This document shows positions 40,719 through 49,379 of a DNA stretch of 64,000 nt, piece after piece. The stretch is taken from the NCBI GenBank assembly GCA_963704545.1, contig OY969915.1, positions 62,001 through 126,000 of the forward strand, read 5' to 3'. The notes below the pieces were generated by a model. That model saw only the letters and a list, made by a program, of their open reading frames with translations. It was not told the origin of the DNA and searched no databases. The first letter of the stretch is position 1, and each line of letters starts with the position of its first letter. A program made the position numbers and the translations under genes. Origin of the DNA: VRUE01 sp963704545. GTDB lineage: Bacteria; Actinomycetota; Thermoleophilia; Solirubrobacterales; 70-9.

Positions 40719-41876
40719 ATGGCCCCGATGCCACTTCCGACGCAGGATCAGATAACCGAGAAGCTGCGCGCCGTGATCGACCCCGAGCTGCGCCGCTCGA
40801 TCGTCGAGCTGGGCATGGTGCGCTCGATCGACGTCAAGGAGGGCGGCCGCGTCGAGGTGGTCGTCTCGCTGACCACGGCAGGCTGCCCGATCCGCTCCCA
40901 CTTCGAACAGGCGGTCGCCAAGCAGGTCTCCGAGCTGGAAGGGGTGACAGAGGTCGCGGTGGGCTTCGACGTCCTCTCCGACGAGGAGAAATCGTCGCTG
41001 CAGCAGACACTGGGTCGCGGCAAGCTGCCGGCCGGCGCTCTGGCGCAGGTGAAAAACGTGATCTGCGTCGCCTCCGGCAAGGGCGGCGTCGGCAAGTCGA
41101 CGATGACGGCCAACCTGGCCGCCGCGCTGACCGCCGAAGGTCACGCCGCGGGCGCGCTGGACTGCGACGTCTACGGCTACTCGATCCCGCGCATGCTCGG
41201 GGTCAACCGCAAACCGGAGGTGAACGGCGAGCGCAAGATCCTTCCGCTCGAAACCGCCGGCGGGGTGAAGGTGATGTCGATCGGCTTCTTCGTCGAGGAG
41301 AACTCTGCCGTCGTCTGGCGCGGGCCGATGCTGCACAAGGCGATCCAGCAGTTCCTCGAGGACGTCGCCTGGGGCGAGCTGGAGTACCTGCTGCTCGACC
41401 TTCCGCCGGGGACCGGCGACGTCTCGATGACGCTCGCCCAACTGCTCCCCCAGGCCAAGTTCGTGATCGTCACCACACCGCAGCCTGCGGCGCAGACGGT
41501 GGCCAAGCGCGCCGCCGACATGGCGGCCAAGTTCGACCTCGAGCTGCTCGGCGCGATCGAGAACATGTCGGGCTTCACCACGCCGGGCGGCGAGCGCTTC
41601 ACGATCTTCGGCGAGGGCGGCGGGCAGCTGCTGGCCGACGAGCTCGACATCCCCCTGCTCGGCAAGGTCCCCCTGGCAGAGGACCTGCGCGAGCACGCCG
41701 ACGCCGGCACGCCGCTGGTGACATCCGAGCCCGACTCGCCAGCGGCCCAGGCGATCCGCCAGGCCGCCCGCGGCATCGTCGCCTCGACCCCGCAGGAGCT
41801 GCCGGTCCTGCAAGCGGTGCCGGCCACGGCCGAAGCGCCTCCGGTCAGCGGCACCCCGCTCCCGGTCGTGCAGTGA
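40719..41876 (+). CDS. Mrp/ApbC-type Fe-S carrier ATPase
   Basis: The protein has 385 residues from ATG 40719; a second in-frame ATG at 40728 is equally possible. An N-terminal DUF59/MIP18 domain (KLRAVIDPELRRSIVELGMV) precedes a deviant Walker A CVASGKGGVGKST and Walker B LLLDLPPGTGD. The CxxC pair of classical Mrp proteins is not obvious near the C-terminus; the region reads ENMSGFTTPGGERF, where many homologues have Cys-x-x-Cys. The protein may use another way to hold a cluster. Confidence 0.9.
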   Translation: MAPMPLPTQDQITEKLRAVIDPELRRSIVELGMVRSIDVKEGGRVEVVVSLTTAGCPIRSHFEQAVAKQVSELEGVTEVAVGFDVLSDEEKSSLQQTLGRGKLPAGALAQVKNVICVASGKGGVGKSTMTANLAAALTAEGHAAGALDCDVYGYSIPRMLGVNRKPEVNGERKILPLETAGGVKVMSIGFFVEENSAVVWRGPMLHKAIQQFLEDVAWGELEYLLLDLPPGTGDVSMTLAQLLPQAKFVIVTTPQPAAQTVAKRAADMAAKFDLELLGAIENMSGFTTPGGERFTIFGEGGGQLLADELDIPLLGKVPLAEDLREHADAGTPLVTSEPDSPAAQAIRQAARGIVASTPQELPVLQAVPATAEAPPVSGTPLPVVQ

Positions 41877-41916
41877 CGCCGCCGCAAAAGCCTAGCTCGG
41901 TTTCGCTGGCAGTCGT

Positions 41917-42585
41917 CTAGCTCGACTTGCGGACCGCCACGTCCGGGAAGGTGGGCGGAACTTCCTGGATGTCCATTCGCTCCATCCCCTCGAGGCGATT
42001 CCTGGACTGCGGCACCTCAAAGCACATCATCGCGGCGACGACGTCGACGACGGTCTCCTCGCCGCGAGCCATCCGCTCGCTGCTGCGCGCCTCCGCCTCG
42101 AAAACTTCGCCCAGTGCCCTGTCCTGAATCGCCGCCACCTCGTCGAATCCCTGCCGGTCGAGCCTCATCGGGGTCCTGCTCAGATGATTGCTGGGCCAGG
42201 CATCGAACATCCCAGCTGCGAACGAGGCCGCTGCATCGGCAAGAACCAACTGGACGATCCAGAGTGAGAAGCGCTGCCGGGCCACCACGCTCAGCTTCTG
42301 CCAGGCCTCGTTGCTGACCAGCGGGCGGACGATCGCCCGGTAGACGTGCTGGAAGGCGCTTCCCACTTCGCGTCTCTCGACCAGCTCGGCCATTCCCATC
42401 CCGACCAGCTTCTTGACGTGGTAGCTCGCCGCCGACGTCGACAGGCCCAGGACGGGGCCGATCTCCTTGGCGCTAGCCGGCCGTTCGGCGAGGACCGTGA
42501 GTGCCTTGATCGTGCTGTCGCAGGAGACGAGCTCGGCCATCTGCTCGTCGAGCCGCTTCTCCCCGGTGCGTTCCTCTGCCTTCAT
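41917..42585 (-). CDS. HTH transcriptional regulator, paralogue of the peptide-cluster regulator
   Basis: The 222-residue protein has a winged helix at residues 25-80 (ALTVLAERPASAKEIGPVLG, then AASYHVKKLVGMGMAELV). Its C-terminal domain (YRAIVRPLVSNEAWQKL, LWIVQLVLADAAASFAAG) matches that of the regulator at 31986-32588. It is divergent from a methyltransferase paralogous to the one in the peptide cluster, so the regulator-methyltransferase pair has been duplicated as a unit or recruited twice. Its ligand is unknown. Confidence 0.8.
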   Translation of the reverse strand: MKAEERTGEKRLDEQMAELVSCDSTIKALTVLAERPASAKEIGPVLGLSTSAASYHVKKLVGMGMAELVERREVGSAFQHVYRAIVRPLVSNEAWQKLSVVARQRFSLWIVQLVLADAAASFAAGMFDAWPSNHLSRTPMRLDRQGFDEVAAIQDRALGEVFEAEARSSERMARGEETVVDVVAAMMCFEVPQSRNRLEGMERMDIQEVPPTFPDVAVRKSS

Positions 42586-42744
42586 GCCTGCTCCTCCTTT
42601 TGGGTACGGGCGGAGTCGACAGCATGTCGGTGCGCAGGCCGTTTGTCACGCACGATCTGCAGAGCGGTAAGCCCCCACTTTCCCGCTATGCGGGATTCGC
42701 TTCGTTTAGGCGCGACGGTGGCCTAGCGTCGCTGCCGACGGCGG
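42586..42744. other. Intergenic region of the second regulator/methyltransferase pair
   Basis: No gene is recognised. CCCGCTATGCGGG (42682-42694) is a small hairpin followed by ATTCGCTTCG, similar to the core of the hairpins at 3797-3862 and 57089-57161. No operator of the AGTCGA type and no peptide resembling the 18-residue precursors is visible here. Confidence 0.4.
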
Positions 42745-42987
42745 ATGACAGAGGGCAGGCGACAGAGGAAGCGGCAAGCCCGGAACCGGAGCGAGCCGGC
42801 CTGCGCCGCGCGTGCGCTCGTGCTCGCGGCTATCGTCCTCCAAGGGCTCGGCTCACACGGCGTCTCCGCGGACCTGGACGTGACACTGACCGCAAACGAC
42901 TCACGCATCGGCGCCATCCGCGCCTGCAGCCTCGACGAGGCGATTCGCGCCGCTCGGGGCGCGAGGAGGCCAGGGGCGAAACGTTGA
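42745..42987 (+). CDS. Possible small protein coupled to the second methyltransferase
   Basis: The frame encodes 80 residues with a basic N-terminus, a hydrophobic stretch (AARALVLAAIVLQGLGSHG) and a C-terminal part VTLTANDSRIGAIRACSLDE. Its TGA overlaps the TTG start of the methyltransferase (TTGA), as in translational coupling. Third-position GC is consistent with coding, but no homologous family is recognised, and GC-rich random frames of this size occur. Confidence 0.35.
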   Translation: MTEGRRQRKRQARNRSEPACAARALVLAAIVLQGLGSHGVSADLDVTLTANDSRIGAIRACSLDEAIRAARGARRPGAKR

Positions 42988-43754
42988 CGGGGGGCGATCT
43001 GGATCCGGCACGGACTGCGTACGACACCCTCGCGCGCCACTACGACGGCTTCACCGGGACCCTCGACTACGAGCCGTGGCTGGCGGAAGCGCTGCCATTG
43101 CTGGAACGCCGGGGGCTCCACGGCAATCGCCTGCTGGATGTCGGCTGCGGCACCGGCAAGAGCCTCCTCCCGATGCTCGCGCGGGGGTGGCAGTGCCACG
43201 GCTGCGACATCTCACCGGCGATGGTGCAGCTGGCCCGCGACAAGGTGGGCGAACGAGCCCCGCTGACGGTCGCCGACATGCGCCGTCTGCCGCGGCTGGG
43301 CAGCTTCGATCTCGTCTGGTCGCTCAACGACTCGGTCAACTACCTGCTCGACCGCGGCCAGCTCGAGCTGGCGCTCGGGGGGATGCGGGAGAACCTGGCT
43401 GACGAGGGCCTCCTCGTCTTCGACCTCAACACGCTCCTCTCCTACCGCACCTTCTTCGCCGAGCGGCATGTCGTCGATAGCGATGGCCGGCGCCTCATCT
43501 GGCACGGCGAGGCGACCCGCGACCTGGCGCCTGGCTCGATCGCGACCGCCCGCTTCGAAGTCGAGGGCGAGGCGGCGAGTACCCACGTCCACCGGCAGCG
43601 CCACTTCCCCGAGCGGGAGGTCCGCGACGCTCTCGAAGGCGCCGGGCTGGAGACCCTCGACGTCCTCGGCCAAGACGAGGAGGGCGGACTCCACCCGGAC
43701 CTAGATGAGCTGACTCACGTCAAGGCGCTGTACGTGGCGCGCAGGGCGCACTGA
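42984..43754 (+). CDS. SAM-dependent methyltransferase, paralogue of the peptide-cluster enzyme
   Basis: From TTG 42984 the protein has 256 residues; a start further upstream in the same frame cannot be excluded. Motif I is LLDVGCGTGKSLL, followed by CDISPAMVQLARDK. Identity to the enzyme at 33319-34131 is high throughout (LPMLxRGW, VHRQRHFxExE). The conserved context with an HTH regulator suggests similar chemistry on another substrate, but no ThiF-like gene is present. Confidence 0.87.
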   Translation: MTGGDLDPARTAYDTLARHYDGFTGTLDYEPWLAEALPLLERRGLHGNRLLDVGCGTGKSLLPMLARGWQCHGCDISPAMVQLARDKVGERAPLTVADMRRLPRLGSFDLVWSLNDSVNYLLDRGQLELALGGMRENLADEGLLVFDLNTLLSYRTFFAERHVVDSDGRRLIWHGEATRDLAPGSIATARFEVEGEAASTHVHRQRHFPEREVRDALEGAGLETLDVLGQDEEGGLHPDLDELTHVKALYVARRAH

Positions 43755-43760
43755 GCACAG

Positions 43761-44033
43761 CTAGGCGGCGGACTTGCTCTTGTAGTAGTCCGCGTTGATC
43801 TCGGCGTATTTGGCCCACTCGGCGGGCAGCTGGTCCTCGGCGAAGCAGGCGTCGACCGGGCAGGCCTCGACGCAGGCGTCGCAGTCGATGCACTCGTCCG
43901 GGTCGATGTAGAGCATCTCGACCGAGTCGTAGTCGGGCTCGTCGGGCGTCGGGTGGATGCAGTCGACGGGACATACCTCGACACACGAGTTGTCCTTGGT
44001 GCCGATACAAGGCTCGGCGATGACGTAGGTCAT
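43761..44033 (-). CDS. fdxA: 7Fe ferredoxin
   Basis: From ATG 44033 the protein has 90 residues. The N-terminal half has PCIGTKDNSCVEVCPVDCIH and the central half ECIDCDACVEACPVDACF, the spacing of ferredoxins with one [3Fe-4S] and one [4Fe-4S] cluster. The C-terminal extension of about 35 residues is typical of actinobacterial FdxA. It is an electron carrier and possible donor to the P450s, though no gene linkage supports that. It is convergent with the methyltransferase and divergent from the SDR gene. Confidence 0.95.
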   Translation of the reverse strand: MTYVIAEPCIGTKDNSCVEVCPVDCIHPTPDEPDYDSVEMLYIDPDECIDCDACVEACPVDACFAEDQLPAEWAKYAEINADYYKSKSAA

Positions 44034-44155
44034 TCGAGGCTTCTCCTGGTTTGTCTTTTCGGTGCAACCGGAGGCTTGCGGGCCCCCGCCAAGCGCGGAT
44101 GCACATTTTACGGATTGTGGGGCGGAGGACGCTCCCCCACTAGCATCGGCAATCG

Positions 44156-45037
44156 ATGCTGCTGCTGACGGGGGCAACGGGAAGCGTTGGATCGAGGCTG
44201 CTGCCGCTCCTGCTCGAGCGGGGCGAGGACGTGCGCTGCCTGGTGCGCGAGCCGCGGCGGCTGGGCCACCGGCGGGTCGACGTGCAGATCGCGCTCGGCG
44301 ACCTCGGCGAGATGTCCGACCCCTACCTGGTGCGCCAGGCGCTGCGCGGCGTCGACACGGTGGTTCACCTGGCGGCGACGATCCGCGACCAGCCCCCACA
44401 CCGGATCGAGGAGCTGAACGGCCTTGCAACGGTGCGGCTGCTGCGCGCGGCCGAGCGCAGCGGCGTGCGGCGCTTCGTCTTCTTCAGCGCGCTGAACGCC
44501 TCCGCCGCCCAGCGCACGCGGTTCTTCCGCGCCAAGTGGCTGGCGGAGCAGGCCGTGGCGTCATCCGCCCTGGAGACGACGATCTTCGCCCCCTCGATCG
44601 TCTACGACCACTCGGACCCGTGGATCACCCTTCTGCGCCGCTTCTCCTTCCTGCCGGTGCTGCCGGTCTCGGGCGAGGGCCGGGCGCGCTTCGAGCCGAT
44701 CTGGGCCCAGGATGCCGCGCGCTGCGTCGTCGCGGCGCTCGGCCGGAGCGACGAACGGCGCTACGAGCTGGCCGGCCCCGAGAGGCTCGACTACGACGAG
44801 ATGTCCGACCTCGTCAGCCGCATCGCCGGCAGGCCCCGCTCGCTCGTCCATCTGCCACTGCCGCTGGTCCGCTCCGGCCTGATCGCGATGCGCTCCCTTT
44901 TCGGTGAGGCCGTGTTCGCTACATGGGAGGAGGCGGAGCTGATGGAGGTTCCGATGGTCAGCGAGCGCGGCACCGCCGACGCGGAGGAGCTGGGAGTAGT
45001 GCCGAGAAGGATGGGCGATGTACTGGAGGAGAGCTAG
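44156..45037 (+). CDS. NAD(P)-binding epimerase/NmrA-like protein
   Basis: The 293-residue Rossmann protein begins LLLTGATGSVGSRLLPLLLE (GxxGxxG). VVHLAATIRDQPPH and FVFFSALNAS follow, typical of the extended/atypical SDR group related to the NDUFA9 subunit. The usual catalytic Tyr-x-x-x-Lys is replaced around RFFRAKWLAEQAV, so it may bind NAD(P) without being a dehydrogenase. It overlaps the start of the next gene by 20 bases. Confidence 0.85.
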   Translation: MLLLTGATGSVGSRLLPLLLERGEDVRCLVREPRRLGHRRVDVQIALGDLGEMSDPYLVRQALRGVDTVVHLAATIRDQPPHRIEELNGLATVRLLRAAERSGVRRFVFFSALNASAAQRTRFFRAKWLAEQAVASSALETTIFAPSIVYDHSDPWITLLRRFSFLPVLPVSGEGRARFEPIWAQDAARCVVAALGRSDERRYELAGPERLDYDEMSDLVSRIAGRPRSLVHLPLPLVRSGLIAMRSLFGEAVFATWEEAELMEVPMVSERGTADAEELGVVPRRMGDVLEES

Positions 45038-46100
45038 ACAGGCAGCGGTTCTCGCGGCGCTCCTCGCCGGGCTGTTCGCCGGCCAGGCTCGGGCGCTGAC
45101 GCTCGTCCCACCGAAGCCGAGCGTCCTCGTCGGCGTCAGCGACCGGGGAACGACGCAGGAGTTCAACGAATTCGCCGGTCTGATGGCGAAGCACCCGGCC
45201 CTGCTGGAGACCTTCCATCCCTGGGGCAACAGCCTCAACGCGGCCTACGAACGCTGGCGGGAAACGGCGACGCGGCCAATCCTGCACATCTCCACCGCCG
45301 ACGACCAGACCCTGGCCGAGCTGATCACGCCGGCGCAGATCGCACTCGGCTACGGCGACGACTACCTGCTGCAGCTCAACGACTTCTTCTTCAAACGAGG
45401 GCTCCCCGCCTACATCAGGCCGCTGGGCGAGCCCAATCGCTGTCTCAACGCCTGGTCCGCGGTCAACTGCGACGGCACCCAGAAGGGCGGCGAACACACG
45501 ACCGGCTGGTACAAGCAGGCCTTCCGGCGCATCGCCGCGATCGTGCGCGGCGGCCAGACGCTGGAGGGGGTCAACGCAACGCTGGCGGAAATCGGGTTGC
45601 CGCCGGTCAGCCGAACAAAGGGGCCGCCTCCCACAAGCCTGCCCGCGGCCCCCGTCAGCATCGTCTGGAGCCCCCTGCCCGGTGGCTCGCCGCGGGTGAA
45701 GGGCAACTTCCCCGGCAACTACTGGCCGGGCGCACGCTGGGTCGACTGGGCCGGGACCGACTTCTACTCCAACTATCCGGCCTGGAAAGACCTCAACCGC
45801 TTCTACGCGGGCAAGCAGTGGAGAGGCAAGCCGATCGCGCTCACCGAGTGGGCTGTGGCCGGCAAAGACGACCCTCGCTTCGTAAAGCAGCTGATCGCCT
45901 GGACCGTGAAGCGCCCACGAGTGCGGATGCTCGTCTACTACACGGGCTTCGGCACCAGCGCCGAAAACCCCTACGACCTCAGCCTCTACCCCCGCACGAC
46001 CAACACCCTGCGCCTGAAGCTACGCCGCCCCACCCTCCTCGAATACGCGGAATACAACGCCAGCCTGCTACCGCCCCTCCCCCCTCCGCCCCCGAAATAA
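45018..46100 (+). CDS. Secreted GH26-like glycoside hydrolase
   Basis: The 360-residue protein has a signal peptide (AAVLAALLAGLFAGQARA). Its barrel contains AYIRPLGEPNRCLNAW (acid/base Glu as in GH26 RxxGExN) and KPIALTEWAVAG (nucleophile Glu in TEW), with YYTGFG further on. The family cleaves beta-mannans and related glycans outside the cell. A proline-rich tail follows (LLPPLPPPPPK). It is translationally coupled to the SDR-like gene, and the reason for that pairing is unclear. Hairpin repeat copy 1 starts 9 bases past the stop. Confidence 0.8.
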   Translation: MYWRRARQAAVLAALLAGLFAGQARALTLVPPKPSVLVGVSDRGTTQEFNEFAGLMAKHPALLETFHPWGNSLNAAYERWRETATRPILHISTADDQTLAELITPAQIALGYGDDYLLQLNDFFFKRGLPAYIRPLGEPNRCLNAWSAVNCDGTQKGGEHTTGWYKQAFRRIAAIVRGGQTLEGVNATLAEIGLPPVSRTKGPPPTSLPAAPVSIVWSPLPGGSPRVKGNFPGNYWPGARWVDWAGTDFYSNYPAWKDLNRFYAGKQWRGKPIALTEWAVAGKDDPRFVKQLIAWTVKRPRVRMLVYYTGFGTSAENPYDLSLYPRTTNTLRLKLRRPTLLEYAEYNASLLPPLPPPPPK

Positions 46101-46108
46101 CCGCCGAC

Positions 46109-46145
46109 GGGCCGATACGTCAAGTATGCGTTGACGTATCGGCCC
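46109..46145. repeat. Hairpin repeat, copy 1
   Basis: GGGCCGATACGTCAA and TTGACGTATCGGCCC pair exactly around the 7-base spacer GTATGCG. The same hairpin recurs at 47066-47110 in the same orientation. This copy contains the stop codon of the AbiEi/DUF559 gene. Confidence 0.9.
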
Positions 46146-47142
46146 ACCGGCGGCGCTGCTCGGCTTTGGCAAGGAGGGAGCGGACAATTTTGGCGAGCGC
46201 TGCAGGTTCCATAAAGATCTGCTCCCACGTGCAGTGGGAGACTTCCCAGCCGGCAAGTTGAAAGCACTGTTCTCGCTTGCGGTCGACCTGGAATGCAGAG
46301 TCCGTGTCGTGGTAAGTGCGACTGTCAGCTTCGAGGATCAAGCCTGCTTTTCGCCAGAGGAAGTCGGGCTTCAAGGATCTTCGCTCGACGCGCAATGGGA
46401 CGTTGACCTCCGGCAACGGCAAGCCGGCCTTCTCGCATAGCCGCAGGAACTCTCGCTCCATTTCGCTGCGAGTTCGCTTCGTCTCTGGGCGGATTTCGTC
46501 CATCACCATCCGCAATCGAGCCACCCCCCGGCGGCTGCGGTGGCGGCGGATTAGAGCTCTCACGGCGGCGTGGTCGAGGATCCGCAAGACCTCGGCCTCA
46601 GATACCACCTTGCGCAACTCCCAGATGGGGCCAACCGCGGCAAAGTCCAGCAATGTTCTTGCCACGGTCGTACAGGGGATCCCCCGGACAGAGGACCGAT
46701 CGGTCGGCGCCAGCATGTCGTCCCGATGGGAGACGATGCCCTGCGGTGACCGCCCTCGTCGAGTCGGTGCGGTCACGTCGATAGGGCCGCCGCCGGATCT
46801 CCGGAGCCCATACAACTCGGCAGCGGAGCGATGGGACAAAACTGCTTCCGGCCCGCAGGCCAGCGCCGCCGCCATCAGCTCACGCTCCCGCGTCAGGGGG
46901 ACGTGACCGACTGCGTAGACCCCCTCATAAAGCCGATGGAGTCGCCCTGCCTTAACCCGCCCGTGCGCAGCGGCGCGATTGACCCCAAGCTCCTCCAGCT
47001 GCCAAAGCCCCACCACTCCGTGCTGGCTGGTGCAAATCCCTGCGATCTCCCGATCAACCGGGGGTCGACGGGCCGATACGTCAAGTATGTGTTGACGTAT
47101 CGGCCCGTCGGCGGGAGGGGGCTGGGTGGGCGTGTGGCGCAT
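46120..47142 (-). CDS. AbiEi-like HTH plus DUF559/Vsr-like nuclease-fold protein
   Basis: The longest frame has 340 residues. After an N-terminal part encoded by the hairpin repeat (GPIRQHILDVSARRP), residues 35-110 match the AbiEi-type winged helix (HGVVGLWQLEELGVNRAAAH then VYAVGHVPLTRERELMAA). The C-terminus has MEREFLRLCEKAGLP, PDFLWRKAGLILEADSRTYH and VSHCTWEQI, as in DUF559 endonuclease-fold proteins. The true start is unclear because no good codon follows the repeat. Both ends of the gene lie in copies of the hairpin, as if gene and repeats form one unit. Confidence 0.8.
   Translation of the reverse strand: MRHTPTQPPPADGPIRQHILDVSARRPPVDREIAGICTSQHGVVGLWQLEELGVNRAAAHGRVKAGRLHRLYEGVYAVGHVPLTRERELMAAALACGPEAVLSHRSAAELYGLRRSGGGPIDVTAPTRRGRSPQGIVSHRDDMLAPTDRSSVRGIPCTTVARTLLDFAAVGPIWELRKVVSEAEVLRILDHAAVRALIRRHRSRRGVARLRMVMDEIRPETKRTRSEMEREFLRLCEKAGLPLPEVNVPLRVERRSLKPDFLWRKAGLILEADSRTYHDTDSAFQVDRKREQCFQLAGWEVSHCTWEQIFMEPAALAKIVRSLLAKAEQRRRWADTSTHT
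47066..47110. repeat. Hairpin repeat, copy 2
   Basis: Arms of 19 bases (47066-47084 and 47092-47110) pair perfectly around GTATGTG. It shares about 40 bases with copy 1 at 46109-46145, and the two copies are about 960 bases apart, one at each end of the AbiEi/DUF559 gene. Confidence 0.9.
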
Positions 47143-47219
47143 ACGCAGAGGATGAGTGGCCGCGGCGCGCGGGTGGTGCGGGCAGGGTCACGAAACGGTG
47201 CCGGGGGACCCTCGAAGCG

Positions 47220-47249
47220 CGAGAGGCCCGGCGGATGCCGGGCCTCTCG
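47220..47249. terminator. Hairpin downstream of groEL
   Basis: CGAGAGGCCCGGC pairs exactly with GCCGGGCCTCTCG around a 4-base loop, 46 bases past the groEL stop. No T-run follows. It is the likely 3' end of the groES-groEL message. Confidence 0.7.
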
Positions 47250-47294
47250 TCAAAGTCACTCGCCTGTTAGGGCGAGGATACGCCCGAAGGCGTC

Positions 47295-48932
47295 TTACAT
47301 CATGCCGCCCATGTCCGGCATACCGCCGGGCATGCCGCCACCGGCGCCGCCTTCCTCGGGCGGCTCGGCGATCACGGCCTCGGTGACGAGGATGTTCTTC
47401 GCGATCGAGGCCGCGTTCTGCAGCGCCGAGCGCGTCACCATCGTCGGGTCGATGACCCCGGCGGCGATCAGGTCGCCGTACTCGCCGTTGGAGGCGTTGA
47501 GGCCTTCGCCGGCCTTCAGGTCACGGACCTTGTTGACCACGACCGAGCCCTCCAGGCCGGAGTTCTCGGCGATCTGGCGGACCGGCTCCTCCAGCGCCCG
47601 GAAGACGATCCGGGCTCCAGTCGCCTCGTCCGGATCGTCGTGCTTGTCCGTGTCGAGGTTGGACTGGGCGTTGAGCAGCGCCACTCCGCCACCCGGCACG
47701 ACGCCCTCCTCGAGCGCGGCGCGGGTCGCCTGCAGCGCGTCCTCGACGCGGTGCTTCTTCTCCTTCATCTCGGTCTCGGTGGCGGCGCCGACCTTGACCA
47801 CCGCGACACCGCCGGCCAGCTTGGCGAGGCGCTCCTGGAGCTTCTCGCGATCGAAGTCGGAATCGGTGTTCTCGACCTCGTTTTTGATCTGCTTGATCCG
47901 GCCCTTGATGTCGTCGGCCTCGCCGGCACCGTCGATCACCGTGGTCGTGTCCTTGGAGACGACGACGCGGCGGGCTTTGCCGAGCTGGGAGATCTGGGTG
48001 TTCTCGAGTTTGAGGCCCATCTCCTCGGTGATCACCTCACCGCCGGTGAGGATCGCGATGTCCTCCAGCATCCGCTTGCGGCGGTCACCGAAGCCCGGAG
48101 CCTTGACCGCGACGCCGGTGAAGGTGCCGCGCAGCTTGTTGACGACGAGCGTCGCGAGGCACTCGCCCTCGACGTCCTCGGCGACGATCAGCAGCGGCTT
48201 GCCACCCTGCATCACCTGCTCGAGCACCGGCAGGATGTCCCGCACGGAGCCGATTTTCTGGTTGGCGATGAGGATGTAGGGGTCCTCCAGCACCGCCTCC
48301 ATGCGGTCCTGGTCGGTGACCATGTACGGGGAGATGTAGCCCTTGTCGAACTGCATCCCCTCGGTGAACTCCAGCTCCATGCCGAAGGTCTGGCCCTCCT
48401 CGACGTTGACCACGCCGTCCTTGCCGACCTTCTCGATCGCGTCGGCGATCACGTTGCCGATGTCGTCGTCGGCGGCGGAGATGGCGGCGACGCGAGCGAT
48501 CTGCTCCTTGCCGGCAACCTCCTTGGACTGCTTCTCGCGCAGGTTCTCGACGACGTCGTCGACGGCCTTCTCGATCCCGCGGCGCAGGGCCAGCGGGTTG
48601 GCGCCGGCGGCGACGTTCTTGAGGCCCTGGCGGACGATGATCTGGGCCAGCAGCGTCGCCGTCGTGGTGCCGTCTCCGGCCACGTCGTTGGTCGCCGTGG
48701 CGACCTCGCGGACGAGCTGGGCGCCCTGGTTCTCGAAGACGTCCTCGACCTCGACCTCGCGGGCGATGGTGACGCCGTCGTTGGTGATCGTCGGCGCGCC
48801 GAACTTCTTGTCGAGCACGACGTAACGACCCTTCGGGCCGAGGGTGACCTTGACCGCGTCGGCGACTGCGTCGACGCCGGCCTGCAGGGCCCCCCGTGCC
48901 TCCTCGCTGAACTTCAGCTCCTTATGAGCCAT
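47295..48932 (-). CDS. groEL: Chaperonin GroEL
   Basis: The 545-residue 60-kDa chaperonin subunit is complete. It has the ATP-binding VTLGPKGRYVVLDKKFGAPT and NDVAGDGTTTATLLAQ (catalytic Asp in GDGTT), and ends in the Gly-Met tail GGMPGGMPDMGGMM typical of the housekeeping paralogue. It forms the double ring that folds proteins with GroES. It is the second gene of a two-gene operon; an intergenic gap of 48 bases separates it from groES. Confidence 0.98.
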   Translation of the reverse strand: MAHKELKFSEEARGALQAGVDAVADAVKVTLGPKGRYVVLDKKFGAPTITNDGVTIAREVEVEDVFENQGAQLVREVATATNDVAGDGTTTATLLAQIIVRQGLKNVAAGANPLALRRGIEKAVDDVVENLREKQSKEVAGKEQIARVAAISAADDDIGNVIADAIEKVGKDGVVNVEEGQTFGMELEFTEGMQFDKGYISPYMVTDQDRMEAVLEDPYILIANQKIGSVRDILPVLEQVMQGGKPLLIVAEDVEGECLATLVVNKLRGTFTGVAVKAPGFGDRRKRMLEDIAILTGGEVITEEMGLKLENTQISQLGKARRVVVSKDTTTVIDGAGEADDIKGRIKQIKNEVENTDSDFDREKLQERLAKLAGGVAVVKVGAATETEMKEKKHRVEDALQATRAALEEGVVPGGGVALLNAQSNLDTDKHDDPDEATGARIVFRALEEPVRQIAENSGLEGSVVVNKVRDLKAGEGLNASNGEYGDLIAAGVIDPTMVTRSALQNAASIAKNILVTEAVIAEPPEEGGAGGGMPGGMPDMGGMM

Positions 48933-48980
48933 CTGATTTCAGTCCTCCTTGGTTCTTCTAAGTCCGTGGGTTGGCGACGG

Positions 48981-49268
48981 TCAGCCGAGCTTGGCGAGGA
49001 TGTCCGACTCGCGAAGAACGAGCAGGTCCTCGTCTTCGACGGTGACGTCGGTGCCGCCGTACTTGGAGTAGAGAACCTCGTCGCCCTCGCTCACGTCGAG
49101 CGGGCGGCGCGTGCCGTCCTCGTTGATAGCGCCATCGCCGACGGCGACGACCTTGCCCTTTTGGGGCTTCTCCTTGGCCGTATCGGGAAGGACGATTCCG
49201 CTCGCGGTCGTCTCCTCCTCTTCGATCGGCTTCACGATCAGCCGGTCCCCGAGGGGCTTCAGCTTCAT
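48981..49268 (-). CDS. groES: Co-chaperonin GroES
   Basis: The 95-residue protein shows the usual start LKPLGDRLIVKPIEEEETTA, the mobile loop GIVLPDTAKEKPQKG and the roof region ALNED-like INEDGTRRPLDV. It caps the GroEL ring. It is the first gene of the operon, and a CIRCE operator lies 46 bases upstream, so heat-shock regulation by HrcA is expected. Confidence 0.98.
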   Translation of the reverse strand: MKLKPLGDRLIVKPIEEEETTASGIVLPDTAKEKPQKGKVVAVGDGAINEDGTRRPLDVSEGDEVLYSKYGGTDVTVEDEDLLVLRESDILAKLG

Positions 49269-49313
49269 CCGTATACCTCCATCGTTGGGTCAGGGTGGGT
49301 CAGAAGTTGAGAA

Positions 49314-49340
49314 TTGGCACTCCCCAGGTGAGAGTGCCAG
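49314..49340. promoter_or_regulatory. CIRCE operator (HrcA site) upstream of groES-groEL
   Basis: TTGGCACTC-N9-GAGTGCCAG matches the CIRCE consensus TTAGCACTC-N9-GAGTGCTAA, with G for A near each end and a final G in place of A. Eight of the nine arm bases pair. The spacing of nine is exact. HrcA repressor binding here would make the operon heat-inducible. Confidence 0.95.
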
Positions 49341-49379
49341 AGGCCTGAAAGATAGCGGGACGACGCAGTTGGCGGCGAT

